A DNA stretch of 64,000 bases, taken from positions 1,935,372 through 1,999,371 of the forward strand of contig NZ_JAJKFV010000029.1 of assembly GCF_020966775.1 (NCBI RefSeq), given 5' to 3'. The translations under genes and the position numbers were made by a program. Of this stretch, positions 55,201-63,570 are shown piece after piece; the first letter of the stretch is position 1, and each line of letters starts with the position of its first letter. The stretch is from Rhodopirellula halodulae. GTDB lineage: Bacteria > Planctomycetota > Planctomycetia > Pirellulales > Pirellulaceae. The notes under the pieces are model-generated. The model was not told where the DNA came from. It searched no databases and saw only the letters and a program-made list of their open reading frames with translations.

Positions 55201-56415
55201 ATGTCAACCAAACCACCTGGCGACGAACCAGCCGAAGACGAGACCAAAGAAACCGACAACAGCAAGCTCGGTGGCGAGGAAGCACCGGATGTCGAATCAG
55301 AGACGTCCGCTGGGGGTGATTCCAGTGCCAGTGGCGATGAAGACGCTAGCGGTGAACCCGGCGGTGAGGACGAGGTCTCCGCCGAAGAACCGTCCGCTGC
55401 CGATGACGCTAAGGAGGACGATGATGAGTCTGACGAGCTGGGCGACGTGGTGGACACGGATGACGAAGATCAGCCCGCGGTCCGTGTCCCGCTGAAGCAG
55501 CGATTGATCGCTTTCTGGACCCCCGCACGTTTGTGCGTGGCGTTGGTTGTCGTCGCGGTGCTTGGCCTCGGATGGTGGGCGACGCGTCCGATCGAAACGC
55601 CCAAGCCACCGCCAGAACCGCCAAAGCCAGAGGAACTCTACGCGGAACAAATTCAGCGAGTGCTTGATGGCGTGTCGAAGCAATTGCACACGGTGTCTTA
55701 TCCAATCAAAGATGAGGACCTAAAGAAACTGCCATTCGATCAGCTGAAGGATGCGGCGAAGCAACGCAGCGAATTGCGTCAGCACCTCGAATCACTCGCT
55801 GAGGAGTCCGGGGGCGAGTCGCCGGATGACCACGACGAAAACTCCGCACCGTTGCCGCCATCGGATCGCTTTTCGCGTTTGGGCGGGGACGAGCCTCAGA
55901 TTACGGAGTTGCCGATGCTTGAAACCGTGCTGATCGATGAAGGTGTCATCACCGACAAAGGAATGGAAACAATTGCTGAGATTCCCGAGCTGAGGCACGT
56001 CCGATTGCGGCTATCGCCAATCACTGACGCCGGGTTGGAACCCTTGTTGAAATGCGAGACTTTGTGGTTTTTGAATCTTCCCCATAGCAAGCTGACGGAA
56101 GAAGGGGTCCGGTCCTTGTCGAAGCTTCCCAAGCTGAGGCAATTGCGATTGGGATCGACGTTGCTGGGCAACGAGGTTTGCCGAGCTTTGCTGGAGGTCA
56201 AATCCCTCCGGGGGATTCACCTGATTGGTGTTCCGGTGAGCGATGAGGGGCTGAAGGTCTTGGTCGAGCTGCCTCATTTAGAATCGCTCTACCTCGACGA
56301 TTCAGGGATCACCGAAACAGGTTGGGATTGGTTGTTTCAAAACCATCCACAATTGCACGTTCATATCAATCAACGACACCATGACCGTGATCCGCAGTAT
56401 CACGTTCATGAGTGA
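55201..56415 (+). CDS. Membrane protein with acidic N-terminus and leucine-rich repeats
   Basis: The 404-residue protein has a very acidic, probably disordered N-terminal 100 residues (Glu/Asp/Ser-rich), one membrane segment (LCVALVVVAVLGLGWWATR, about 113-131), a short helical linker and five or six leucine-rich repeats (about 235-385) of the type LETVLIDEGVITDKGMETI, LWFLNLPHSKLTEEGVRSL, LRGIHLIGVPVSDEGLKVL. The tail is His-rich. Acidic head inside and LRR domain outside the membrane is the expected topology. Such LRR proteins with D-x-G repeats are frequent in planctomycetes; function unknown. The ATG at 55201 is preferred. Confidence 0.8.
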   Translation: MSTKPPGDEPAEDETKETDNSKLGGEEAPDVESETSAGGDSSASGDEDASGEPGGEDEVSAEEPSAADDAKEDDDESDELGDVVDTDDEDQPAVRVPLKQRLIAFWTPARLCVALVVVAVLGLGWWATRPIETPKPPPEPPKPEELYAEQIQRVLDGVSKQLHTVSYPIKDEDLKKLPFDQLKDAAKQRSELRQHLESLAEESGGESPDDHDENSAPLPPSDRFSRLGGDEPQITELPMLETVLIDEGVITDKGMETIAEIPELRHVRLRLSPITDAGLEPLLKCETLWFLNLPHSKLTEEGVRSLSKLPKLRQLRLGSTLLGNEVCRALLEVKSLRGIHLIGVPVSDEGLKVLVELPHLESLYLDDSGITETGWDWLFQNHPQLHVHINQRHHDRDPQYHVHE

Positions 56416-56489
56416 TTGTCGAATGACGTGCGGGTATCGCCAGATTGGTCACGGCCATGCCGCGAAGATTCGCAACGTGCGGGGGCTTA

Positions 56490-57707
56490 TCAGTCGTTGG
56501 ATGACTGCGGTGCCGCTTCGCATTCGACAAACTCAAGCGGTTGCTGTTCACTGGTGTCGGCCACGCGAATTGCCAGTTCGCCGCGAAGGATTTTTCGAAA
56601 GGCGGAACCGACGATGTCACCTCGCCATCCTTTGAGCAGGGCCGGTGTCGGTGAACCGCGACGTGGATCCAATTCGTAGGCCAGCAGTTCCTTCACGTCA
56701 TCTGAATTACCAACGATCGCTGGAGCGAGTTTTTGTTGTCGGCTGATGCAAGCGATCGAAGTCGATAGGAATTGGCTTAGCATTGGCGATGCGCTGCGAG
56801 ACCGCCCGCGTGCTCGGCGAGGCAGTTGTTCATCGGGAACTTTTAGCGCCGCCGCGATGGCATCGCCGATCTCGTTGTACTGGTCGTTGTAGCCGCGGCG
56901 TTCCATGCCTCGAATGTTGCGGATCTTTTTGACATCTGGTGAACCGCGTTTGGCAAGTTCCACCATCAAGTCGTCTCGCATGACGCGGCGTGGTAAACGG
57001 TTCTTGGATCGAGCAATCTCTTCACGCCAGCGCCAGAGATGCCGAATGATTTCGAGCTGTCTTGGTTTCAGTCCGGAGCTGCCACTGACGCGTTGCCAGT
57101 TTTCACTTTCTTCCGCGTCGATGACTTTGTTTTGCAGTCGGGTCGTTTCTTCGTCGAGCCATTCGACTCGATCGAGCGACTGCACATCAGCGAACAGTTT
57201 GCGATGCATTTCTGCCAGATTGGTGACGTCGTGCAATGCGTAGGTGATTTGGTCCTTGGTCAGCGGGCGATGTCGCCAATTGGTTCGGGTTTCGCCTTTG
57301 GGAAGCGTCTTTCCAACCAGTTTTTGAACAAGCGTTGCCAGAGAAGCGGGGTACTCGATGCCGACAAATCCGGCGGCGAGTTGGGTGTCGAATAGTCCGG
57401 CGATGGGGCGACCGGAAAAGCGGTAGGCAAAGCGAATCTCTTCGCGTGCCGCGTGAGCGATGACAACTCGTTTGCCAGCGGGAGCTTGGTCATCCGTCAG
57501 GATGTCCCAGAACGCTTGCGTGTCGCCGACTTTGTAGGGGTCGATCACCGCGAGATGCTCGCCGGCGGCAACCTGGATCAGGCACAGTTCGGGGCGGTAG
57601 CAGTCTTCGGAAACGAATTCGGTGTCAAAACCGATGACCGGTTCATTCGCGATGGCTTCGCAAAATTGCTGGAATTGCGAAGGCGTTTCGATGGAGTCGT
57701 AGTTCAC
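56490..57707 (-). CDS. rnd: Ribonuclease D
   Basis: RNase D trims the 3' ends of tRNA precursors. The 405-residue product has the DEDD exonuclease domain: Exo I as VIGFDTEFVSEDCYRPELCL (Asp and Glu), Exo II as VIAHAAREEIRFAY, Exo III as YALHDVTNLAEM (Tyr and Asp). An HRDC domain follows at about 210-290 (LWRWREEIARSKNRLPRRVM) and a C-terminal helical region. In Exo II, a Glu stands where E. coli RNase D has the second catalytic Asp (HAGSED versus HAAREE), a notable change. The start is GTG at 57707. Confidence 0.9.
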   Translation of the reverse strand: MNYDSIETPSQFQQFCEAIANEPVIGFDTEFVSEDCYRPELCLIQVAAGEHLAVIDPYKVGDTQAFWDILTDDQAPAGKRVVIAHAAREEIRFAYRFSGRPIAGLFDTQLAAGFVGIEYPASLATLVQKLVGKTLPKGETRTNWRHRPLTKDQITYALHDVTNLAEMHRKLFADVQSLDRVEWLDEETTRLQNKVIDAEESENWQRVSGSSGLKPRQLEIIRHLWRWREEIARSKNRLPRRVMRDDLMVELAKRGSPDVKKIRNIRGMERRGYNDQYNEIGDAIAAALKVPDEQLPRRARGRSRSASPMLSQFLSTSIACISRQQKLAPAIVGNSDDVKELLAYELDPRRGSPTPALLKGWRGDIVGSAFRKILRGELAIRVADTSEQQPLEFVECEAAPQSSND

Positions 57708-57858
57708 CGCGGCGGATCCGGTGGCTTGTTGTTCGACATAGATTTCACATAAGTTGCGTTTTCAGAACGCGATTCTGACGATGACTGTAACTTGCTGCCC
57801 GCTTCGGGTCGATCGGATGCAGCCATGAACAGGAAGAGAAAGCCTTGGAGTTGAATTG

Positions 57859-58665
57859 ATGGAACTTGGTTCCCCGCGACCTTCCGATTTGGATTGTCGT
57901 CCATCGGCGAGCGAGAAATCGAAGCGAAAGTCACGTCTGCTGGTGAGCGTTCGGAATCTCCACGAGGCTCAGTTGGCAGTTGACGGTGGCGTCGACATTG
58001 TCGATTTCAAAGAACCGCTCCGTGGAGCTTTGGCGGCTTGCGATCCCCATGTTTGGAGCGAGGCGGTGGCAGCATTCGCGGGGGCGGGCGTAATGTTGTC
58101 GGCTGCGTTGGGGGAATCAGAATCCGCGATGCAGGTGGCCAGCCAGGTGCCCGCTGAGTTCACGTTCGCCAAGGCGGGGCCCAGTGGTTGCCGGTCGGGG
58201 GAATGGCTGCAAAGGCTGTGGGACCAGTTGCCCGTTCCCGAGTCCGTGGCTCTGGTGCCCGTCGCCTACGCGGACCACGAGACCGCCACAACGATCACGC
58301 CGGAAGAAGTCCTCGATGCCGTGATCGAAAGCGGTCGAAGTCGCCTGCTGATCGACACTTTTGTCAAAGACGGTCGGCGTCTGCCTGATCATTTGGACCG
58401 GCAACGACTAACAGACATTCTGCAAAAAGCTCAGGCTCACGATGTGTGGGTCGCTTTGGCGGGTTCTGTTCGGTTGCGTGAAAAGCATCGCCTTGAACGA
58501 GAGGGTTGCTTTCCAGATTGCTGGGGCGTTCGTGGGGACGTGTGTGACAACAGCGATCGATGCGGTCTGATCGATCCCGGCAAAATTTCTCTCTGGCGTC
58601 GTTCGTGTCGCACTGCGAGCGTGGTGCCGTGCGAAGACGAGACATGCGTGTCGGTGCTCGGCTGA
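57859..58665 (+). CDS. mfnB: (5-formylfuran-3-yl)methyl phosphate synthase homologue (MfnB)
   Basis: MfnB makes the furan precursor of methanofuran from two molecules of glyceraldehyde 3-phosphate. The 268-residue TIM-barrel product has the DUF556 hallmarks: LLVSVRNLHEAQLAVDGGVD, IVDFKEPLRGALAA (catalytic Lys in DFKEP), LIDTFVKDGRRL and the closing DCWGVRGDVCD and GLIDPGKI. Planctomycetes share tetrahydromethanopterin-linked C1 genes with methanogens and methylotrophs, so a role in that C1 pathway is likely. GGAG at 57847-57850 and the ATG eight bases on set the start. No other C1 gene is in the window. Confidence 0.87.
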   Translation: MELGSPRPSDLDCRPSASEKSKRKSRLLVSVRNLHEAQLAVDGGVDIVDFKEPLRGALAACDPHVWSEAVAAFAGAGVMLSAALGESESAMQVASQVPAEFTFAKAGPSGCRSGEWLQRLWDQLPVPESVALVPVAYADHETATTITPEEVLDAVIESGRSRLLIDTFVKDGRRLPDHLDRQRLTDILQKAQAHDVWVALAGSVRLREKHRLEREGCFPDCWGVRGDVCDNSDRCGLIDPGKISLWRRSCRTASVVPCEDETCVSVLG

Positions 58666-58684
58666 CTTTGGCTCGAGGCCAATG

Positions 58685-58718
58685 AAAAACACCTGGCCAC
58701 GGAGAGTGACCAGGTGTT
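58685..58718 (-). terminator. Intrinsic terminator of trigger factor gene
   Basis: On the minus strand AACACCTGG (58718-58710) pairs with CCAGGTGTT (58696-58688) over nine bases, followed by a T-run (58689-58685). It lies about 45 bases after the tig stop. Confidence 0.85.
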
Positions 58719-58760
58719 GATGAATTAGCAATTGAAGCTATTCAGAAAACGGAAAGACGA

Positions 58761-60272
58761 TCAGTCTTTTTCCTTCTCTTCTGGTTCAGCACCCTTCGGC
58801 GTGTTGTCGTCGTACTTCGCTTCTGGAATCGCGTCGTGATCCTTGGTGGGGACGACTTCGTGATACACAGCGAACTCTTCGTTGGCGGCTTCCGATTCTT
58901 TTTCGACGGGTTCGTCGGTCACGGTGGCAGCTTCGGTGATCAGTTCGATGACCTTGCGTTCGACGATTTGGTTGCGAAGAGCGTCCATTTGGCCGGTCTT
59001 CTCCAATCGAGCGCGAACACGTCGAGGTGACGAATCGCTTTGCTCTGCGATGAGCATGATTTCGTCTTCGTATTCTTGTGGTTCGGCGTCGATTTTTTCT
59101 TCGTCGGCGATTTGTTCCAAGATGAAGTGTTCACGCAACGAGGCTTCGGTACCTTCTTGCATGTTTTGCTTGGTCGCGTTGACGAAGCGGCGAATCATGT
59201 CGTCGTCGAAACCGCTGCGGCGGAACTCGAGAACCTTGCGGTCCAATTCACGTTTCATTTGACGACGGACCAGCGTTGGTGGCAGGTCGAAGTCGGCCGC
59301 TTCGAGCAGTTTCTCGACGATCGCGCCACGCATGGCTTGTTCAGTGCGGAAGTTGGCTTGACGCTCGAGCGATTGGCGAACGAAGTCACGCAGTTCGTCC
59401 TCCGATTCGAATTCGCCCAATTCGTCGAGGAATTCAGCGGTCAGTTCAGGCAACTGTTCTTTCAGGACTTCGACGACAGTGAAGGTCGCGTCGAGTTCTT
59501 TGCCCTTCATTTCCTCGTCGGCATGGCCTTCGCTCAGCTTGACTTTGCCGGTGACGACATCGCCTTCCTTGCAGTCCTTCATCATTTCGCCGAAGTTTTC
59601 GCAAACGGCGTCCGAAAGGCTCAGGCGGTTCGCCAAGGTGACGCGTTCTTCTTCCATTTCGGAGACGACCTTGTCACCGTCTTTGAAGACCGCGGTCAGC
59701 AGCAAACGGTCGCCAAGCTCGGCGGGAGCGTCGCTGGCTTCTAGCGATGCGTAACGCGAAAGGACTCGTTGAAGAGCGGCGGCCACGTCGTCGTCAGAGA
59801 TGGTTTCGACGGGTTTCTTCAGTTCCAGCTTTTTCCAGTCTGGGGTGGCGAACTCAGGACGCACTTCGATGCTGAACTGGTACTTGAAGTCGCCTGTTTC
59901 TGGCAGCTTGATGGAGTCGTAAGCGAAGTCGGGTTCACCGATTGCCGAAAATTCAGCGTCTTCGGTGACCTTGGCCAAACTGTCCATCAACAGCGAGCCT
60001 TTGACGCGATCTTCAATGCGGTCTTTGAATTGTTTCTCGACCAACTTGCGAGGCGCACGACCGGCGCGGAAACCGGGAACCTGAGCTTCCGGTACCAATT
60101 CGTCGTAAGCGTCCTTCATGTAGCGATCGACCTCGCCACGGGGAATCGTCACAACAACCTCACGCAAACAGGCATGAGGTTTGGACACCTCCATGTTCAA
60201 CTGCAGCGGGTCTTTGACGGGAGCAGCCGCGTCTTCGGCGGGCGTGGAATCGGTGTCGAAAGACGTGGACAT
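58761..60272 (-). CDS. tig: Trigger factor
   Basis: Trigger factor is the ribosome-bound chaperone that shields nascent chains and has peptidyl-prolyl isomerase activity. The 503-residue product has the ribosome-docking domain with VPGFRAGRAPRKLVEKQF (the family GFRxGKxP signature), an FKBP-like domain around residues 200-290 (ELGDRLLLTAVFKDGDKVV) and the C-terminal helical arms. About 30 extra N-terminal residues precede the family start, and the tail is acidic (PKGAEPEEKEKD). The ATG at 60272 is chosen; an upstream frame to 60485 lacks family similarity. clpP and clpX do not follow, unlike in many bacteria. Confidence 0.95.
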   Translation of the reverse strand: MSTSFDTDSTPAEDAAAPVKDPLQLNMEVSKPHACLREVVVTIPRGEVDRYMKDAYDELVPEAQVPGFRAGRAPRKLVEKQFKDRIEDRVKGSLLMDSLAKVTEDAEFSAIGEPDFAYDSIKLPETGDFKYQFSIEVRPEFATPDWKKLELKKPVETISDDDVAAALQRVLSRYASLEASDAPAELGDRLLLTAVFKDGDKVVSEMEEERVTLANRLSLSDAVCENFGEMMKDCKEGDVVTGKVKLSEGHADEEMKGKELDATFTVVEVLKEQLPELTAEFLDELGEFESEDELRDFVRQSLERQANFRTEQAMRGAIVEKLLEAADFDLPPTLVRRQMKRELDRKVLEFRRSGFDDDMIRRFVNATKQNMQEGTEASLREHFILEQIADEEKIDAEPQEYEDEIMLIAEQSDSSPRRVRARLEKTGQMDALRNQIVERKVIELITEAATVTDEPVEKESEAANEEFAVYHEVVPTKDHDAIPEAKYDDNTPKGAEPEEKEKD

Positions 60273-60524
60273 CCTGATTTTAAACCTTGTGTTAGAAAAA
60301 CGAATCGATCGAACCGGAACTGGCTCTCGATAAAATCGGGAAGCGAAATCGAAAGACCGGGTGATCGGACGCTTCGACCGGAGGGCCTCCTGCTTCAGGG
60401 GCCGTTTCTTGCAGCGGCAAAGTGTAGTGTTTTCCGGCGATGATCGACAAGCCGTTAAAAAACCTTTCAAGTCGACTTGCGACAAAACCGATGGTCCCTA
60501 TACTGTCGCCCACACAACTGAAAC

Positions 60525-60597
60525 GCGGCTGTAGCTCAGTTGGCAGAGCATCACGTTGCCAACGTGATTGTCGTCGGTTCGAATCCGATCAGCCGCT
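60525..60597 (+). tRNA. tRNA-Gly (anticodon GCC)
   Basis: The 73-base sequence folds as a cloverleaf: acceptor arms GCGGCTG and CAGCCGC, D arm with AGCTCAGTTGGCAGAGC, anticodon stem CACGT/ACGTG enclosing the loop TTGCCAA (anticodon GCC), and a T arm with GGTTCGAATCC. The CCA end is not encoded. An intrinsic terminator follows four bases later. Confidence 0.95.
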
Positions 60598-60600
60598 CTC

Positions 60601-60639
60601 AAAAAACCACGCCCGACTTGATCGGGCGTGGTTTTTTTT
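60601..60639 (+). terminator. Intrinsic terminator after tRNA-Gly
   Basis: AAAAAACCACGCCCGA (60601-60616) pairs fully with TCGGGCGTGGTTTTTT (60622-60637), loop CTTGA, with T residues to 60639. The flanking A and T runs make it usable in both directions. Confidence 0.92.
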
Positions 60640-60757
60640 GTGCCCAAACGGTGGGAGGCGTCTTTGTCAGTTGCCGGTGATGCGGAATCGTTGGTACGCT
60701 TCCGCGTCTTTCGATTGACCGAAACCCCTCCCTTCCTAACCTTTCGCTGAGACGAAC

Positions 60758-61768
60758 GTGTCGTACGCCCAGATCGGTCCCATCTCGGTGCACCTACCCG
60801 AAAAGGTGGAAGACAATGCCACGTTGCAGGAACAGTTTCCCTCCTGGGACCTCGACCTGATCGCTGAAAAGACGGGCATCCAGCAACGGCATATCGCGGC
60901 ACCCGAGGAAACCGCTGCTGACTTGGCGGTGAAGGCGTGCGAACAACTGTTCGAACGAGAAGGTTTGGACCGGTCGTCAATTGACTTCGTGCTGCTCTGC
61001 ACTCAGACCCCTGACTACCCCCTTCCCACCACAGCGTGTTTGCTCCAAGACCGCCTGGGATTGAAGAATCAATGTGGGGCGATCGATTTCAATCTGGGGT
61101 GCAGCGGTTATGTCTACGGCACCGCGATGGCCGACGGACTGATTCAATCTGGCGTGGCTCGAAATGTCCTGTTGGTCACCGCGGAAACCTACAGCAAGTA
61201 CATCGACGAGAACGATCGTAGTTTGCGAACCATCTTTGGCGATGCGGCGGCAGCAACTTTGATCACCGCGGCGGACGAGCCATCGCTGTGGGGATTTCAA
61301 TTCGGCAGCGACGGCAGCGGGGCTGACATGTTGATCGTTGGCTATGGTGGCGGCCGTCCCGCAGATGACGCGATCCGCCCGCGGCACCGAAAACGATGGA
61401 AGAGTCGTTTGTATATGGATGGCCCCAGCCTGATCAATTTCACGGTCGACGCGATTCCGCGGTTGGTGGACGAAATCTTGGAAGCCAACGGGCTGACCGA
61501 CGACCGGATTGGCCATTACCTATTTCATCAGGCGACCTGGAAGATGCTGGATCAGCTTCGGCTGCGGATGAATATTGAGCCAGAGCGTCTGCCGGTCGAT
61601 TTAGCCGACGTGGGCAATACTGTATCCTGCACCTTGCCGATTTTGATCGAGCGAATGCGTCAGCGTGACCAATTGAACCGAGGGGCCACGAACATGTTGG
61701 TTGGGTTCGGTGTTGGGCTCTCGTGGGGTGGTTGCTTGTGGCGGGATCAATTTCGCGACCAAGCTTGA
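60758..61768 (+). CDS. 3-oxoacyl-ACP synthase III (KAS III)-like enzyme
   Basis: The 336-residue enzyme has the KAS III triad: Cys115 in FNLGCSGYVYG, His257 in YLFHQATWKMLDQL and Asn287 in DVGNTVSCTLP. The fold-specific TIFGDAAAATLI is present. FabH joins acetyl-CoA to malonyl-ACP in fatty acid synthesis; related enzymes start other acyl chains, and planctomycetes carry several copies, so a specialised lipid or polyketide role is possible. The start is GTG at 60758. No other fab gene is adjacent. Confidence 0.85.
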   Translation: MSYAQIGPISVHLPEKVEDNATLQEQFPSWDLDLIAEKTGIQQRHIAAPEETAADLAVKACEQLFEREGLDRSSIDFVLLCTQTPDYPLPTTACLLQDRLGLKNQCGAIDFNLGCSGYVYGTAMADGLIQSGVARNVLLVTAETYSKYIDENDRSLRTIFGDAAAATLITAADEPSLWGFQFGSDGSGADMLIVGYGGGRPADDAIRPRHRKRWKSRLYMDGPSLINFTVDAIPRLVDEILEANGLTDDRIGHYLFHQATWKMLDQLRLRMNIEPERLPVDLADVGNTVSCTLPILIERMRQRDQLNRGATNMLVGFGVGLSWGGCLWRDQFRDQA

Positions 61769-61858
61769 GCCGCGGACGGTTTGGGCTGAATCAGGTTTCT
61801 GTTTTTCCGCCCATCGTTTTTTCACGCATTGCTGCTTCCCTCCAGGTCCGGGCTTGAG

Positions 61859-62632
61859 ATGAACGCATCCCCAAACTGCACCGGTTGCTTTCTGATTGCG
61901 TCGCCCTATTTGCACGATGGCAACTTCTTTCGGTCGGTGGTGCTGATCATTCGACACACCCACGAAGGCGCGTTCGGGGTGGTGATCAATCGTCCGGGAC
62001 CCCAGCGTTTCAGCGAAGTCATCGCGATGAGCGATCCGAGCTGGAACGTTGGATCCAAAAGCGAAGGCGGCTCCGCTGAATCGCCCGGTATTGATGAAGC
62101 GGCAGGCGCCTCCGGCGATTCGCTGCCCGGGAGTGGAGAGGAGATTCTTCCGGATCAGATTTATTTGGGTGGGCCGGTCAATGGTCCGGTGATGGCGATC
62201 CACAGCATCGCGGGCATCGGTGATCCCTGCGGTGCAGATCCTGGCGATGCGAACGAGAACGATCCAGCCGGAGCGAAGACTCAGTTGCACGACCATCCAG
62301 CCGAACCTTGGGGATCGATGTCGATTCAGTGGGCCGACGTGCCGGCATGGGTGACGGCCGATGAAGATCACTTGAGACTATTGTCTCGCCGTGATGATGC
62401 GAAGGTTCGTTACGTCGTTGGGTATTCCGGTTGGGGCCCGTCGCAACTCGAAGGCGAATTGGCCGACGGTGGATGGTTGGTCACACCGGCGGATGGCGAG
62501 TCCATCTTCAGTCCGAGCGATCAGGTTTGGGAAAAGCTGGTTCATCGATGTGGACAAGAAATCCTGCAAGACCTCACTCCGGATGTGACCTTTCCGAGTG
62601 AGCAACAAGGTTTTGATCCGGGTGTCAATTGA
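61859..62632 (+). CDS. YqgE/AlgH family protein
   Basis: The 257-residue product has the YqgE signatures: FLIASPYLHDGNFFRSVVLI, HEGAFGVVINRPG, QIYLGGPVNGPVMAIHS and YVVGYSGWGPSQLEGELADG near the C-terminus. Family members are about 185 residues; two acidic Gly/Ser/Pro-rich insertions (about 60-100 and 120-145) account for the extra length. Function is not established. The stop directly abuts the phosphoesterase ATG. Confidence 0.88.
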   Translation: MNASPNCTGCFLIASPYLHDGNFFRSVVLIIRHTHEGAFGVVINRPGPQRFSEVIAMSDPSWNVGSKSEGGSAESPGIDEAAGASGDSLPGSGEEILPDQIYLGGPVNGPVMAIHSIAGIGDPCGADPGDANENDPAGAKTQLHDHPAEPWGSMSIQWADVPAWVTADEDHLRLLSRRDDAKVRYVVGYSGWGPSQLEGELADGGWLVTPADGESIFSPSDQVWEKLVHRCGQEILQDLTPDVTFPSEQQGFDPGVN

Positions 62633-63352
62633 ATGTCCCGGTATGTGATTGGTGACATCCACGGTTGTGCGAAAGCGCTGCGATCAATGATCGAAGTGCT
62701 TTCGCCCACTCAGAATGATGAGCTGATTTTTCTCGGCGACTACATCGATCGAGGCCCCGATTCTCGCGACGTGGTCGATCAGTTAATCGAGCTTCAGTCG
62801 AAATGCCAGGTCGTCGCTTTGCGCGGAAACCATGAATGGATGCTACAAAGTGTGGTGGCGCGGGGATTGGACGATGCAATGTGGCTCCGCAGTGGTGGCA
62901 AGGCGACCATCACGAGCTACGGTGGTTCGATCCAAAAGATCCCTGGCGACCATCTCGAGTTCTTCGACGCATTGTTGCCACATCACCAAACGGAACGAGA
63001 AATCTTCGTCCATGCGATGTACAACCCCACATGCGAGGTGCATGAGCAGGACGACGAACTGACATATTGGGCCCACTTGCCAACGCAACTCCCCGCTCCA
63101 CACTGCACCGGTAGGCGAGTTTTCGTGGGGCACACGCCCCAGCCAAGCGGTGAGGTTCTACGGCACACCCATTTGGTTTGCATGGACACCTATTGCTTCG
63201 GTGGCGGTTATCTGTCGGCAATGGATTTGGAGATGGAAACGATCCTGCAGGTTGACCGACATGGCCACGTGAGACGCGTGCCGGTGGAACGGGTGATGAT
63301 GTTGCTGCGAGGTTGCGCGTCCTGGTTTCGCAAAGGCGAAGCGGACGGCTAA
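62633..63352 (+). CDS. Calcineurin-like metallophosphoesterase
   Basis: The 239-residue protein has the binuclear metal motifs of PP2A/ApaH-type phosphatases: GDIHGCAKAL (residue 7 on), FLGDYIDRGPDSRDVV, ALRGNHEWML and VGHTPQPSGEV. It could be a protein phosphatase or diadenosine tetraphosphatase; its small size and motif spacing fit the PrpA/PrpB-like Ser/Thr phosphatase group. It starts immediately after the YqgE stop (TGAATG), so they are one operon. A Ser/Thr kinase elsewhere in the window (33051-34676) could be an opposing activity, but there is no direct evidence. Confidence 0.88.
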   Translation: MSRYVIGDIHGCAKALRSMIEVLSPTQNDELIFLGDYIDRGPDSRDVVDQLIELQSKCQVVALRGNHEWMLQSVVARGLDDAMWLRSGGKATITSYGGSIQKIPGDHLEFFDALLPHHQTEREIFVHAMYNPTCEVHEQDDELTYWAHLPTQLPAPHCTGRRVFVGHTPQPSGEVLRHTHLVCMDTYCFGGGYLSAMDLEMETILQVDRHGHVRRVPVERVMMLLRGCASWFRKGEADG

Positions 63353-63570
63353 TGCTGTTCTCTACGGGTGAATGATTCGTTCTGGCTTCCGCGTTCGCTT
63401 TGCCGGAAAGTGCGAATGACAACGGTTGCTATACTGTTCCGGACAAATGCATTGGTCGTTGTGATGCCTATCCACCGGGCGTTTTGCGGTAGGTTTGGCG
63501 AAAATAGGTGCCTCGCGTGAGGCAGCATGCATTCGACTTGGAAACCTTCTGACTGCGAGACACCTTCGTT

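Noticed and set aside
60273-60485. Longer start for trigger factor
   Set aside because: The 71 added residues are Arg/Pro-rich and unlike any trigger factor N-terminus.
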